Assembly: GCA_027943335.1 (NCBI GenBank)
Contig: BSBK01008428.1
Location: forward strand, 1,118,501 to 1,182,500
From: Chamaecyparis obtusa
Lineage: Eukaryota; Streptophyta; Pinopsida; Cupressales; Cupressaceae
DNA: 64,000 bases
Direction of reading: 5' to 3'
Shown: positions 21,831 to 33,655 of the stretch, piece after piece
Position numbering within the stretch: the first letter of the stretch is position 1
Layout: each line of letters opens with the position of its first letter
The notes under the pieces: generated by a model
The model's input: the letters and a program-made list of their open reading frames with translations, nothing else
What the model was told of the DNA's origin: nothing
Database searches by the model: none
Translations under genes and position numbers: made by a program

Positions 21831-22265
21831 TCAGTCATCAAACATAAAGCATATCATTCCAATACATTTTTGTTACTAAGTGCATACATATTTTGAAAGG
21901 ATTGTATTTAAGTAATACAATTCACATTACTGATTCCTTCAAGAGAGAATCAAAGATGTTAGCCTTCCTTGAGTTAAACTTGGGAAAAGAAGAAGGATGA
22001 ACATCCTTATGCCACTATTATATGTTATTACTTTCATAGTTTCCCTTGTCATACTTTGTATCAGGATATTCTCAGTTGTTTGCAGAGTGATATTCTATTG
22101 AAGTAATTTGAAGCATAGTAACATAGTAGTGAGGAACCTAATCCACCATTTCAAGTTTACTTGAAACATAGTAAACTATCTAGGCAATACCCATCTGAGT
22201 CATGTGGAGATCGAAGAAGAAGGAATATATTTTCCAATCCTCATCAATTAGACTTATTCTTGTCA
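21831..22265 (+). other. N-plus 3' end, resumed after the copia insertion
   Basis: Non-coding. It continues the sequence interrupted at 13979 after the TSD ATCTT and runs to TGTCA at 22265, where the G0 leader begins again. I see no tandem repeat or ORF of substance. Confidence 0.55.
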
Positions 22266-22269
22266 AACT

Positions 22270-22473
22270 TGAGAATTCATAATCTTAGAATCAAGCATAC
22301 ATATTTACCAAGTTTTCTCCTAACAAGTAAAAGCTCTAACAAAACCCTCTGCAATTGTAGGCCAGATCGTAATCTACTACCCCACAATAAATCAACTAGG
22401 GTTTGACAAGAAGGAACCCTCAAACCTAGATTCACAAACCTAGATCCAGATCTCACCTCACTCTAATACCACA
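22270..22473 (-). other. G0 5' leader and primer-binding site
   Basis: Leader of about 200 bp between the LTR and gag. At 22461-22471 the minus strand reads TGGTATTAGAG, a one-mismatch version of the tRNA-iMet site, two bases from the LTR. Joined across N-plus, it leads to the gag ATG at 7902. Confidence 0.65.
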
Positions 22474-23150
22474 TGATGCAAGGGAGGATGGGGAGAGGGG
22501 CCAAAGGTACATCCTAACTAGATCCACCTTGAAGAGATCATACGTGGAAGCAAAAAACACACAAGTGAGAGAGAGAATGTAGATCAACTTCTTATATTCA
22601 TTTAAATTGATTCATACATGTCAAGTTGTAAGGCCTTCCCGGTTAGGGCCAGATATTACAATTCAAGTACAGAAGTCCTCCAACATACAAGGATCTGAAA
22701 CTATCTTCCAACTTCTATCTTCTACTAATGATGTCCTGATTCATGTGCTAAACTACAACCAAAAGATTACAATATATACAAGAGGCTACTGAACAAGTCA
22801 TTCTTTAGAACCACCATGAACAGAAGGAACGACCAGATCTAGGTCCACATGCTTCCCAATGATAGATACTAGAATTAAATTCATGACCATAATTAATTAC
22901 ACAAGTCAGCCTCAACAGGAAACTAAAACAATCAACTCGGTAAGAAAGGATAACCAAGCGCCATACAAGCATCACCGAGTGTCGAGGAATTAACCGAGCA
23001 CTAGAGAGATAATTGACCAACTCAGTTAACAAAGGAAACTAAGAAACTACCGAGCCAACTCGGTCAAAGCTGGAACTGAGCAACACAGGAAAACACAAAC
23101 ATGTTTTTGGTGACACAATATTGCCAAGGACCCGAGATGCTCCTGCATCA
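22474..23150 (-). repeat. G0 5' LTR
   Basis: A 677-bp block with perfect 7-bp terminal inverted repeats, TGATGCA...TGCATCA, next to a primer site. A TATATA run lies at about 22768-22775. Its U3 half (22930-23080) carries several CTCGGT/ACCGAG hexamers. The partner LTR is not in the window. Right of it, element B LTR sequence resumes mid-LTR at GCACAAATG. Confidence 0.7.
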
Positions 23151-24372
23151 GCACAAATGAATCAATCAATGAAGAATATGAAGAAAGAGGAAAATCTTAG
23201 ATTCTGTTATGGAAGGGAGTATTGAAATCTTAATTGAATTGAAGACAAATACTAACCTCAAAATATGACAAATCTGGAAAATGTTTTTTTTCTGGTGTCT
23301 GTACTGAGTTTTGGGAAGTTTTGCAACCGAATCTGAGACAAGAAAATAGAGACAAAGAAAACCCAAAAATCTTTTCCTTTTCTAAGAAAGGTCGACCTTG
23401 ACCCCTTTATGTCGATCTTGACCTATGTTACTCCAATGAAAATTCTATTCACAAATCCTGAAAGTTTTATGAAAAGGGTATCTAGATCTGCACTATAATT
23501 CATTGTTCCATACCTGTTCATGCAAGAAAAATAGTTTTGTTTGTTGGGGGGAGGGGTTTGCCTTGGTCAAACCCCAATTTAGGAATTAACCTTGAAATGT
23601 AGAATTCAATGTAGGATGTCTCAAATCAATTGTCTTTAGATCTTCAACACCAATGTTGAATGGATCTTGGAATAGCAAGAAGCTTGAATTGATGTGGATG
23701 AAGAAATCTTCAACAAGACGGGTCCATAGAGATTGAATCCTTCAATGGCTACCAGTGGATCTCCTTGATGAATTGGATCTTGAATACTTGAATGCTTGAA
23801 GATAGATGAATGCTTGAATTCTTTCCTTCTCCTTCTTTCTTGCTTGTTGATTGCTTGATTTCTCTTGCTTGAGAGATTATGATATTTGATGGCTTGAAAG
23901 AGATTATTGAGATGAGAGGAGAAGGCTTCCTTTTATACTAGTCTAGGACACAAACTTCTAGAGAGGCCAACATAGGAGAATTAAATTCCCATTAAGCCTA
24001 TACCCCTAGAAATGGACCTAAATTAAATATAATTTAAGAGTTTATCATTTCGAAACCCGAAACAATCGACCCGAAAGCGGGAAATAAATCTTTCCAAAAC
24101 TTGACATCTAGAAATTTTAGGATTTTGAAATTTGGACCCTGGGTCAAGGTCAAGGTCGACCACCTTGACCTTGACCCTGAGGTCAAGAATCTCAAAATTT
24201 CAATTTAGGATTCCAGAATTATGCAAAAAAGAAGTGGAAAATGGGGCAGAATAGGGGGAAAAGCCAGATCCAAGTCAAAGACCCATTCAAGGCATTTGAC
24301 ATGACCCCAAACCACTTACCCCAAGGGATAAACCATTCCTAAATGGAAGTGCTTCCATTTTCTGACACTACA
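23151..24372 (-). repeat. Element B 3' LTR (left, start displaced)
   Basis: Aligns with 43644-45010 from GCACAAATGAATCAAT onward and ends TGACACTACA. One gap is clear: about 100 bp present at 44105-44240 are absent here near 23600. TTGACC motifs are fewer than in element A. Confidence 0.85.
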
Positions 24373-25540
24373 TTTAGCCCCCACTTTAGCAAGAGTATGG
24401 ACTCAATGCAAACTCTTGGTAAAGGAGATCATAATCAAAAAGACAATCTTATTGAAATCAAAGGGACAAAGGAATCCTCAAGCCCCCAAGGACTCAAGTC
24501 TTGATTAACTCCAAGATTACAATAAGAGAGACATCTCTAAAAGAGAGAAAAGGGTGTGATTACCTCACCCAATGAGAACTTATGTCCTATTGTGAACCAC
24601 ACAAGGAAACAATGCAACTGGAAAGATGGATTTCAACCGCATAGTGAATGTGGCTACTCACTAGTCAACCCATCAAAGATTCACCCTTAGGAATATTCTA
24701 TTCCAAAAGAGCAAAGCCAAAATAAAAGAGGTCCAGTCTTAAGGACACCTTCGACCTTAAGGGATCAAAACTTGAAAATTGAAATTGGAGGGATCAAGAG
24801 ATCGTATAAGGTAAAAATCCATGCTTTAAGGATTAGTCACTAATCAATAAAGGGATAAAAGCTTTGAAAAATATATTGAAAGTGTGTGTGTGCAAAAAGT
24901 GAGCAGAGTGCATGCCCCCATGTTAAAGTCATTGCTAACACTTTAACAGGAGCAATGGCTTGAATGGAAACATAAACAACTCCACTGATTACGTTTCCAC
25001 TATGAGATGACCCCAAGCGAAGACAAACCAATGAAAATACTACATAAACATATAGAGAACACATAAGGGATCTACCTATCATGGGGTTAGTATGATCATA
25101 AGATAATATATATATGATATTATTGAAAATGACTTGACATCATTCCCCAAAGAAAGTAGAACTACAGTCACAATGGAGGAAAGAAAACATAAGAGTTACG
25201 AAGAAGAGTCTTTTCAGACCACAACATGGAGACCAAAAAGAATCAGTGCTACCAAGTCGCAAATCCAAGCGGACTACACAAGGAAAACATTTATGAACAA
25301 TAGCACAGGTACAACATAACATGAAAAAACATATAGAAGAGCAGAGATACATATAGAGGAATAGTACAATAGGTTTGATTCCTTTATTACCTTGCACCAA
25401 AAAAGTAACAAGGGTCATATAAAAGAATCTAACAAACATTTAGAAAACACATTACGGGAGAAGCACAATACAACAGACAAACACAAAAAAAGCTACCATG
25501 AAGGACAAGCCAATCAAGCGTGTCACCTACTCTCCCCATC
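24373..25540 (-). other. Element B polypurine tract and 3' untranslated region
   Basis: The minus-strand tract AAAGTGGGGGCTAAA precedes the LTR, as in element A, and the next about 70 bp also match A. The remainder has no recognisable coding sequence; ORFs at 24840-25082 and 25134-25637 lack known motifs and occur on both strands. Confidence 0.65.
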
Positions 25541-26760
25541 TCATTCTATGTCATTTAGGGAAGGTGGGAAACTTGCAAGAGGGACTATATCCAACATAGT
25601 AGGAATAATAGCCAATTCCAAACAAGGATCCTCTTGAGAATCGTAATGTTTGATACTAGGTTTAATTATCAATTGTGATGAAAACGTATTAGGTAAATCA
25701 ATATCAATGTCAATAGTCTCATATTCATCATTAGCATCATTAGTATCATCAAGAGTATCTTCTTCATCAAGATTAATCAAAATAGAATCTAAGATACGAA
25801 TAGAATCATCATAACCATTCATCTTAACATCATTATTAACATTTACTTCTTCTAACACATCTAGCATAGGCTGGTTAAAAGAAGGTAAAGAAATTTGAAG
25901 AACAGAGGCACGGGCCTTAGCTTGAGCCCGACGCTTCTTACGACGTTCATTGGTAGATTGGTTACATTTTGTTTTGTTTGAAATATGTTGAGAACTAGGA
26001 GAAACAACCATAGGTTCCTTCGTACATTCTATAGGAGGATTAGTAGGATTCTTAGTAGGCTGAAAAGCAACACTAGGAGCTTGATTAATAGAACTAGAAG
26101 CCATGGATAAAGGAGGTATGGAAGGTGTAGGCAAAAGACCATGGTTAAGATCCATCTGAGGCATGCTTAACTCAAGAATCTTGTGATGTTTATAGGCTTG
26201 ATATGAGCAAAAAATATTAGTAGGTCGAGAAGGACATGAATTAGGTAATGAAGGCCAAAAGAAGTCAAGGGTAGCAAAATCCCTAGGCCTAGAAGGTTGA
26301 TATAAACTATGATTAATCATCTTCACTTCTTCATCCTGAATGAATTTAAGACACTTATAGATAGGACAAGCAATGAAATTCATGGCATTCAACCAAGGCA
26401 AACCAAACTTAACTTGAAACTGATCAGAAGTAGGAACAACAACAAAGGTAGTGTCCACAACTTTACCACAAAGTTCAACAGGCAAATTAATAGAACCAAA
26501 TGATGGATAAAGAAAATGATTACAAGTTTGAATCCACACATCTGATGTATCATAAGAATCACATTGTAAGTTCTTCAAAAAGATTTTCTTCAGTAATAAC
26601 ATTGACTAAGGATGTAGGATCAACAAGACAATTGCGCATAGGTATCTTAGAAATCCTAGCATAAATGTAGAAGGGACCATCATGAGCTTTAATAGTCTCA
26701 GAATCATCAAAGGTAATAAAGAGTTCCCTAGGTCTTTTATTCTTAGGTTATTTTTGAGGT
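25541..26760 (-). pseudogene. Element B protease-like segment and Pro/Ser-rich tail
   Basis: Reading down, RNCLVDPTSLVNVITEENLF (about 26580-26640) sits where a Ty3 retropepsin has its D[S/T]G active site, but the triplet reads DPT. A frame break follows, then a retropepsin-like fold pattern (SINLPVELCGKVVDTTFVVV, VKFGLPWLNAM). Beyond about 26250 the chain is rich in Pro, Ser, Asn and basic residues (ERRKKRRAQAKARA) and ends with an acidic stretch. Nothing resembles reverse transcriptase. The protease is probably inactive. Confidence 0.6.
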
Positions 26761-27807
26761 TTAGGTTGAGGTTGAGGTTTAGGCTTACGTTGAGGTGAAA
26801 CTTGAAGTTGAGGTTGAGATTGAGGCTAGGGTGGAGATATAGATTGAGACAAAACAACATGCTCCACATGGTTAACAATATGATTAAGATCATCCATCTT
26901 TGAATCATAAACAATTTCGACAGAAGATGGTTGAACAATGGTATTAGTATCATGTGTAGGAAAAGGATTCGTATAGATTTGGAGATTTTGATTAGGAGGA
27001 GAGATAGATTTATTCCCACTACCATCAAAATTATCAATAGATAAAGCATTAGAATCAATTAAGTCTTGAACCTCATGTTTTAAAGAATAACACTTCTCAG
27101 TATCATGGCCATTCTAATGATGGTATTGACAAAAGGCTTTGGAATCAAAGGATTTGGATGCCATCATAGTAGGTAAAAGAGGTCAAATAGGAGGTAAAGT
27201 AATCATATTAGCAGTCAATAATTTATTCATAATAGAATGAAAAGATTCAAAAAGAGGAGTAAATGTACAATTCAGTCGAAAAGCAGTGGATGCAAAAGTG
27301 GCATTGTTGGATGCAATAGCAACTTGTTCAACAATTGCATTTTCTTGCTTATTTATCTTGACATAGTTGTTAGGGTTTTGAAACTTGTTTGGATTAGGAG
27401 TAGCATCACTCTTATCAAATGGAACATGATCCATTACAGTGTTGCTCTCAAATTGACTCACTTATAATTGATAATGATGAAGCGTTGCACAAAGTTGTTG
27501 AAAAGAGGTAAATTCAATAAGCAGAATCTTATCTCTAATATCTTTTTGTAAATTTGAAATAAACATACGTTGAATATCAATATCAGGAACATGATATGAA
27601 ATTTGAGCATACAAATGCTTAAATCTACCAACAAATTCAGTCAATTTTTCTTTAGTATTTTGTTTACAATGCATTAAATCAGTTAAGGACACTTGTGGAC
27701 CAATGTTATTTTGAAACTGTTGGATAAAGGCATTAGAAAGTTTTGGAAAAGAGTCAATAGAATAAGGAGGCAAGTAACAATACCATTGCAAGGCCTTATC
27801 ATGAAAG
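26761..27807 (-). pseudogene. Element B gag, C-terminal part with zinc knuckle
   Basis: Resumes at 27807 after element W with HDKALQWYCYLPPYSIDSF, then FIQQFQNNIGP and FVGRFKHLYAQISYHVPD, the capsid C-terminal pattern of Ty3 gag. Near 27095-27140 a Cys/His motif, FCQYHH.NGHDTEKC, is followed by LKHEVQDLID, a form common in Tat/Athila-type Ty3 elements. The region to 26761 is rich in Pro/Gln/Lys. Several stops occur (near 27460, 27180, 27115, 26830). Confidence 0.75.
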
Positions 27808-29030
27808 TGTTGGAATTAGGAGAGATAGGGTACTAAGAGGGGAGGGGTGAATCAGTGCCCACAAAAACTTTAACACATTAACCTTTCAGATCTACAACAG
27901 CAAACAGTGATAACCTTCCAAAATTACTTGTATCTAATACATGTATCATTCATCCATTCAACTTGTAAAAGCAAATAACATGAAATCAACAATACAACAA
28001 TCACATAACACAAGTATTTTGGTAATGCAGAAACCCTTGTTAGAAGGTAAAAACTGCGGTGGGGATGACACTCACAAATTCTTCACTACTGTAGATAGAA
28101 AAGGTTTTGCCTATTAGGGCTACAAGTTTTGATCACTTCTGGTGATCTTACCCTGTTAGGAGTAACATATTAGATCAGCTAGATCTACCTAGGTATAGGA
28201 TTTTAGCAACACTACTTGAGTGTGCACTCGATTAAGAGATTTACAAAAAGACTGTCAAGTCTACTCTGTTAAGAGATTTAACCAAAACTCTATTACAATT
28301 GTTAGAAAGCAATAGGTAAATATCTACTAATGACAACTTGATTGTCTGATACAGATCAATAAAGTACTGACAAAATATCACCTTTACTATGATGAATCTC
28401 TGCTCTAAACTGCTCAGTTAGCCTGCTCTGGTTCTACTTAATCTGATAAACTTATGAATATTGATCTGCTCTGTATATCAACTGATAATATTGAAGGTTG
28501 GCTAGAACTTCAAGTGCTTCTTCACTCATACATTAGTTCACCCACATCAAAATGATGTAACATACAAAATATATAGCATACAACATTATGTCGCTTAAAC
28601 AAAATTAGGTTTACAAATCTTAGACAAAACCCTAAGATCTACGGTGTACAAAAATAACCTAGATCAAGCAATTCCATAAGATCTTCATCGTATCTTGACA
28701 ATAAATTTGTCTTGATCTTGGTGATATGTTTTCTAATCTATTTTAACCATTTGCATAGAAGAATGTGTCATTCCTAATTACTATGTCATTTCATGTGATC
28801 CTCAGTAAACATTGTATAAATTGTTCGGTGTATACTGGTGCTTGGTGTTTACTATCGCTCAGTGTCGGTGTCTGTTGGTGCTTGGTAAACTGTCTAATGC
28901 TCGGTGTATATGCTTAACCAACTGGTCTGTTTTGCTTCTAGTTACCAACTAGCTCAATTTAAGTAACCGACCGATACCTTTGATAACCTTCGATACTGAT
29001 GACAACCTTTAATGCTTAATAGAGATAACA
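27808..29030 (-). repeat. Element W 3' LTR (left)
   Basis: 1,223 bp, TGTTGGAATTAGG...GAGATAACA, matching 41171-42370. It contains about 30 bp near 28325-28360 that the right copy lacks. CTCGGT/CTCAGT hexamers are spaced along 28800-28920. Confidence 0.93.
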
Positions 29031-29048
29031 ATCTCCCCCTTTGGCATT
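29031..29048 (-). other. Element W polypurine tract
   Basis: The minus strand reads AATGCCAAAGGGGGAGAT directly before the 3' LTR. Further tracts of the same kind lie at 29135-29148 and 29211-29226. Confidence 0.82.
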
Positions 29049-29254
29049 AGTATCAAAACTTGAATGTATATAGACCTTATGTCTCAAAACTTATATCTCC
29101 ACCATATAAATAAGCATATCAAAAATTTCTAAGTACTCCCCCTCGGTGCATGCTCCTGTAATGTGTAGTATGCTTAGGCAAAAATACTCATATTTGGCAT
29201 ATACATTGAATTCCCCCTTTTTGATATTAATGCCAAATACAAAAAATGGTATAC

Positions 29255-32200
29255 TTACAGCTTGTCAAAAATGTGCTGATGGGTTGTCTTGAGTGACTCC
29301 AAGAGGTTTTCCCATTCCTCTTTCAAGTTGGTGAGAGCAATGTGCTCAAGACCGACTTGTGCATGCATGTCAAAGATGTTCTCCAACATCGAAATCTCTG
29401 GTGTTGCAACAAGTTGCTCTACTTTGACAATATGTTTCTCAAAAAAATTTAGGTATGGAATGAGTTTTTCTGCAACTCAGTAACCTGATCAATGATCCAC
29501 TCTTCTTGTTTCTTAAGATCTACTATCAACCACCTGAGTTCTTGAACTCTAAGTATATGCTTAGAAAAATCTTGTGGCTTAGTTGTAGCTGCACGTGCAC
29601 TGACTGTGATTTCTTTGTCAAGTGATTTTATCTTTTTAGTGATCTCAGCGGTGAATGATCCGACAGTGCATAGCTTCAGTAATAATTGACAAATTAACTG
29701 AGTGATTGATTTGATCTCGGTTATTACCTCATCTAGTTTGACCTTGTTGATTGCCACTTCTTGGCTGATTCTTTCTGCAAGTTTGTTTTGAATCTCGGAC
29801 TCTGCTCTTTCTTCAATTCACTTGTCAGCATCAATGTCTAGGGAATTTATCTTCTTAGTAAGTAAAGCAAGTTGATCTATGATAGGAGTATCTCCATCAA
29901 TGTTTACTTCAAGTACTACCTATTGTAAGATATCCCTAATATCTGTTAAGATTTCTTTGCGTTTAGTCTCTTGCTTTAACTTCTATTGTGCTACTTTTCT
30001 GCTACATAATTCCCCATATTTACTCAATTCCTTGGGGCTAAGGGTCCTTGGGTCAAACTCTGGTATAACAATCACTTCATCTAGAGTGACCGGCCCTTTT
30101 CCTTTACCCTTCTTTTTCTTTTTCTTCTCGGGCTCTTTTGCTATAACAACAATAGCCTTCTCATCGGTTGCCCTTGGAGTATTATGTTCGGTAGACACAT
30201 TATCATCCTTTTTTTGCTCATCAGTAATTTGTGTATTAGTAGACTGAGTTGGAGCCTCTAAAGTTGTGTCTGGTGGGGTTGCCTCTGTAGCTTTAGCCTC
30301 TTCCTTATTTTCTATTTCTGATTTATTGGCCTCTGTTTCTTCAGGCTTGTTTGTCTCGGCAGGAGGTTCATTGCTTGGTTCCCCAGTTGTGTCTTGTTGT
30401 TGCTCTGGGATAGAGCCTTTAGGTTGTTCCTTAGAGAGAATTTTAACAGCTTTGACTAAGACTGGAAGCTCACCTGGTAAAGATGTGAATGCACATTCGG
30501 TAAGTGGTGCCTCATCTTGTGCATGTGCAGGTTCAATATTCACATCCTCATCATTATCCCTATCATCAGGATCACTATTGGTGATGTCCTCAATGAGTAC
30601 ATCATAGTCATTTATATCTGGGATTTAGATCTCTGCAAGATCTAGTGCATCCTGTGAACTATCATGAATCTCTTGCACAACTGTAGTATCAATTACCTTG
30701 GTAACTGAGATATTGGCTTCCTGCTTCTTTTGTGCAATATCATCTTCAATAAAAATTCCTTTTCCTTTAGAATTCTTTCTCTTTTTAGATAGAATTTGAA
30801 AATCAATTTTCTCCTTTTGTTCCTTCACAGCAAGAACGAATGTCCAAATGACTTGACTTGCTTCGTCAAGGTCTGCAAGGTTCTCATCCAGTACTTGCAT
30901 AGCTTAGTTTTTGAATGGAAATCTTTTCATTGATGATTCCATAAGTTCTTTTATCTCCTCCATAGATAAAGTTGGTGCTACTGAAGCTAGGAGTTGTTCT
31001 CTCATCTTCTTCTCAATTTCTAGTGCATAAGTCCATTTTTGGTTTATTCTTTCTTCAAGTGCAACTGGGAGTTGTGTACTGAACTCTAGTGGAACTCTTT
31101 TGAAATGTATAATCATCTAGATGACAACTTCCTCTATTTTATTTTGATCTTCATTTGATATTTTGTCAAATATTTTAAGTTCTGGGTCTGAGATGTCTCC
31201 ATTCTCCAATATGTCCTCAATGACATCATCAATTGAACGATTCTTGTTACTGGCAATCTTGAATTGTCCTTGATTGTTTTCTTCCTCTTCATCCTCTAAG
31301 TCTTCCTTGCCTCTTATCAATTTTATTCTCTTTCTCTTTGGTGGCTCAGCTACAACCTTCTGACCTTTCTTTGCATATGTCTTTTTCAGTGTAGCAGCCT
31401 TTCATTTTATTACCTTCTCTGCTTCCTTCTTCTATGGTGGTGAAGCTGCAGTGGATGATCTTGTGTGTGCACCTATCTGTACTAGTAACTTCCTCTTCTT
31501 TGGAGCTTTAGTAGGAGGAACTGGTGTAGCTTCTTGTTCTTCATTAGATTCGATTTCCTCACTGTCATATGCCTTGTCAACCAACATTAACTGACCTTCA
31601 GTTGCCTGTTCAACCGGTGACTCCTCAGATGAGTCTGCATCCTTCTCAAATTTTTCAGATAAAAACTTTTTCATCTTCTTAGCCTTCCTTGTCATTTTAT
31701 TAATGACCAAACCTATCTTGATTCTAGACTTAGCTTCTTCAAAGGTTCCAAACCTTGTGGCCTTGGGGTCTTTTGGTAATGCTAGCAATGCAAGTATTGA
31801 TTTCAAACTGAAATCATAATCCATTTCATAGCCCACAGGTGCTAGCCACTTGATTCTTGGTTCAACTACTTTAATCATGGTATGGTCGGTGTCTACTAGA
31901 AAACAAATGTCCATTGCGTATTTATCGACCAATTCACCAAGAATTCTAATTCTCAAATTCATCTTCACTTTAAAATCTTCAAAATAACCATTTATAACAT
32001 TCTCAGCATTATCTCCCATACCTTTCATAATATCAAATATCTATGCAGTGATTGGTCTCTCATCTACCCATTTAGTGTGACCAACAGAGGGAAAGAATTT
32101 ATGGAGATAGAAAAATAGACATACAAATAGTGAACCAAACTTATAGGTATTGGACTTATGTGCCTTTATTGTCTTCATGTTATCCTCAACCTGTCTCAGT

Positions 32201-32886
32201 AGTAGCTCGGCTAGGTCTATCTGATGACCCTTCTTTATCAATTTGTAAGCCATGTCTACTACACTACATGGTACGCTATTTGACCTACTTGACTAAAATA
32301 TTTTATAACCAATAACATGTGCTGCAAACTTTACTTCAGGATCCACAATTGTTGAAATCTTTAATGCTCTACCATCCCATGTTGCTCCAATGTTCAACTC
32401 AACTTCAGTTCATGCAGCGCTTCGAAATGCTTTGACCTTGTCAGCAATCGGGTAACCAGTAACCCTGCTAATCATCCTCTTAGTTATTTTGATTGGTTTA
32501 TCTAACCAAAATGTGCCTTCATGATATCTGCTTAACACAACCCTAATCCACTCATTCTTTAAATTCTTCAAAAAATCTAGGGCATGAGTGAGACCAAGTG
32601 TCTCAACCAATTTGTGCTCTGGTTTCAGTTCCATTTTCTCATTGCAAAGTGCCTGAAATGCAACATACATGTCGAAATATCCAATTTCCCCAATTTTATA
32701 GTGTATGTAAAATCTTATATCTTCTGTCAACAAAACCCTAGGTGGGATGCTTGAAAAAGCACCCGCTATATCCGTTTTCGATGCAACTTCAGGGTGTAAC
32801 TTATAAGGAGGTTCCTTATAACTTGCTGACATAATTAAATTGACTTCTTCATCCACAACCTTAGACAAACTCGCAGTAGATGCCAT
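29255..32886 (-). pseudogene. Element W large unknown ORF (about 1,200 codons)
   Basis: From the ATG ending at 32886 (MASTASLSKVVDEEVN) one frame holds to about 29460 through roughly ten in-frame stops. A single frameshift follows, and LIPYLNFFEKHIVKVEQL runs to a TAA at 29255-29257. Layout: a compact N-terminal region of about 400 residues (FYIHYKIGEIGYFDMYVAFQ, KPIKITKRMISRVTGYP, YKFGSLFVCLFFYLHKFFP, WLAPVGYEMDYDF); a long Glu/Lys/Pro-rich middle with basic runs; and a helical, coiled-coil-like C-terminus (TEIKSITQLI, DLKKQEEWIIDQVTELQ). I recognise no enzyme motif. The layout resembles the N-family ORF, though I could not align the two convincingly. It replaces pol in this copia-type element. 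Confidence 0.7.
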
Positions 32887-33080
32887 TTCTACAAACTAGG
32901 TTTTCTCATAAATATGAGAAATGTGCTCAATAGGGTTTCAACTTACTCAGAATGTATCAAAGAGTGTGCTCAATTTGATCTGCAGTCGCTTGAATCATAT
33001 TGAGAAATTTTCTTGAACACACTCTGTGAAATCTTAGCTCTCTAATATCTGAAATGTGAAAAATGAACTCTTGCATCCAT

Positions 33081-33090
33081 GTATTTATAG
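33081..33090 (-). promoter_or_regulatory. TATA-like box before the W unknown ORF
   Basis: CTATAAATAC on the minus strand lies about 195 bp upstream of the ATG ending at 32886, inside the element and far from the LTR. It suggests a subgenomic transcript for this ORF. Function is inferred from sequence and spacing only. Confidence 0.5.
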
Positions 33091-33288
33091 AATTTTTGAT
33101 ATTCCCGCTTAAAAATTTATGCATTAAATGCCTGACCTACTTTTTGGTTTATGACAATTGTCAGCTCGGTGACAACTGTAAAATTTTATCCGCTCAATTA
33201 ACACAAGATTTCCTTGCTTGGTTCATACTGATATTCGGTTAACCTTGAATAGTGATTATCGACAGGTAACCAACGCTCAGTCTTACTT

Positions 33289-33650
33289 TTACCGACTATA
33301 TAACTTTGTTAGCTCAAAACATATAAACCATAATGCATCTTCATTCATGCAGGTTTGGTACATGTGCACAACATATATAGGGAACTGTATGTAAAATGTG
33401 ATCATTTTGAAAATGTCAGTCCCATAAATACCTATATCACCATAAGTGGAGGTACCGATGTCACCCAATCCAGTGGATGAGGTTTCACCGATAGCATTAC
33501 TTGATTCAACATTCTCATTAGATGCCTTTCTCCACATAGTGTTCCTTATCTTCATGATGTCTGCAATAGTGTTTCCACTCTCAAATACATGATTTTCCTC
33601 TGGTGCTCGGTCTCTGCAGTCCTTGCTTAAATGACCAACCTTATGACAAT
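33289..33650 (-). pseudogene. Element W gag, last zinc knuckle and tail
   Basis: Continues gag after N-minus. When the N-minus junctions are joined, a CX2CX4HX4C zinc knuckle is completed: CM from the right flank, then HCHKVGHLSKDC on the left. The tail has no recognised domain. The following about 200 bp (33091-33288) appear non-coding and lead to the internal promoter. Confidence 0.75.
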
Positions 33651-33655
33651 GCATA

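Larger units (their letters stand above)
7912..22265 (+). mobile_element. N-plus: undescribed single-ORF mobile element, copy 1
   Basis: The insertion separates the G0 gag start from its leader. It begins TGTTGG at 7912 and ends ...TGTCA at 22265, with AACT (perhaps AAACT) repeated at 7908-7911 and 22266-22269. Removing the later copia insertion 13980-21825 with one TSD leaves about 6.5 kb: about 1.73 kb upstream repeats, one 3.5-kb sense ORF and about 1.3 kb 3' sequence. I find no LTR pair and no recognisable enzyme domain. The second copy at 33656-39913 has the same layout and nearly the same upstream length (1.77 kb), so these ends are probably the real termini. The class of element is unknown. 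Confidence 0.7.
1..23150 (-). mobile_element. G0: Ty3/gypsy LTR retrotransposon, 5' part, interrupted by nested insertions
   Basis: Minus-strand Ty3-type element whose pieces read in order from high to low coordinates: 5' LTR (22474-23150), primer site, leader, gag (7902 down), protease, RNase H and integrase running off position 1. Two insertions, 860-5982 and 7912-22265, separate the pieces. Removing each insertion and one TSD copy makes the reading resume in register, which is why I join them. The reverse transcriptase is missing: protease-linked sequence meets RNase H at about 6395. The order PR-RNaseH-INT is Ty3-like. The 3' LTR must lie left of the window. GCACA just right of 23150 should be the TSD, because element B's intact right LTR carries that sequence at the same place. 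Confidence 0.8.

Noticed and set aside
7912..22265. N elements as Helitrons
   Set aside because: Helitrons leave no target duplication and end CTRR; here there are 4-5 bp duplications and TG/CA-type ends.
26606..27058. 150-codon ORF rich in Leu/Ile/Asn
   Set aside because: It is a wrong-frame reading of the Pro/Gln/Lys-rich gag-protease linker of element B; the composition is explained by the repeated coding sequence.
29879..30607. Plus-strand Ser-rich ORFs
   Set aside because: They are antisense to the Glu/Pro/Lys-rich middle of the element W ORF.
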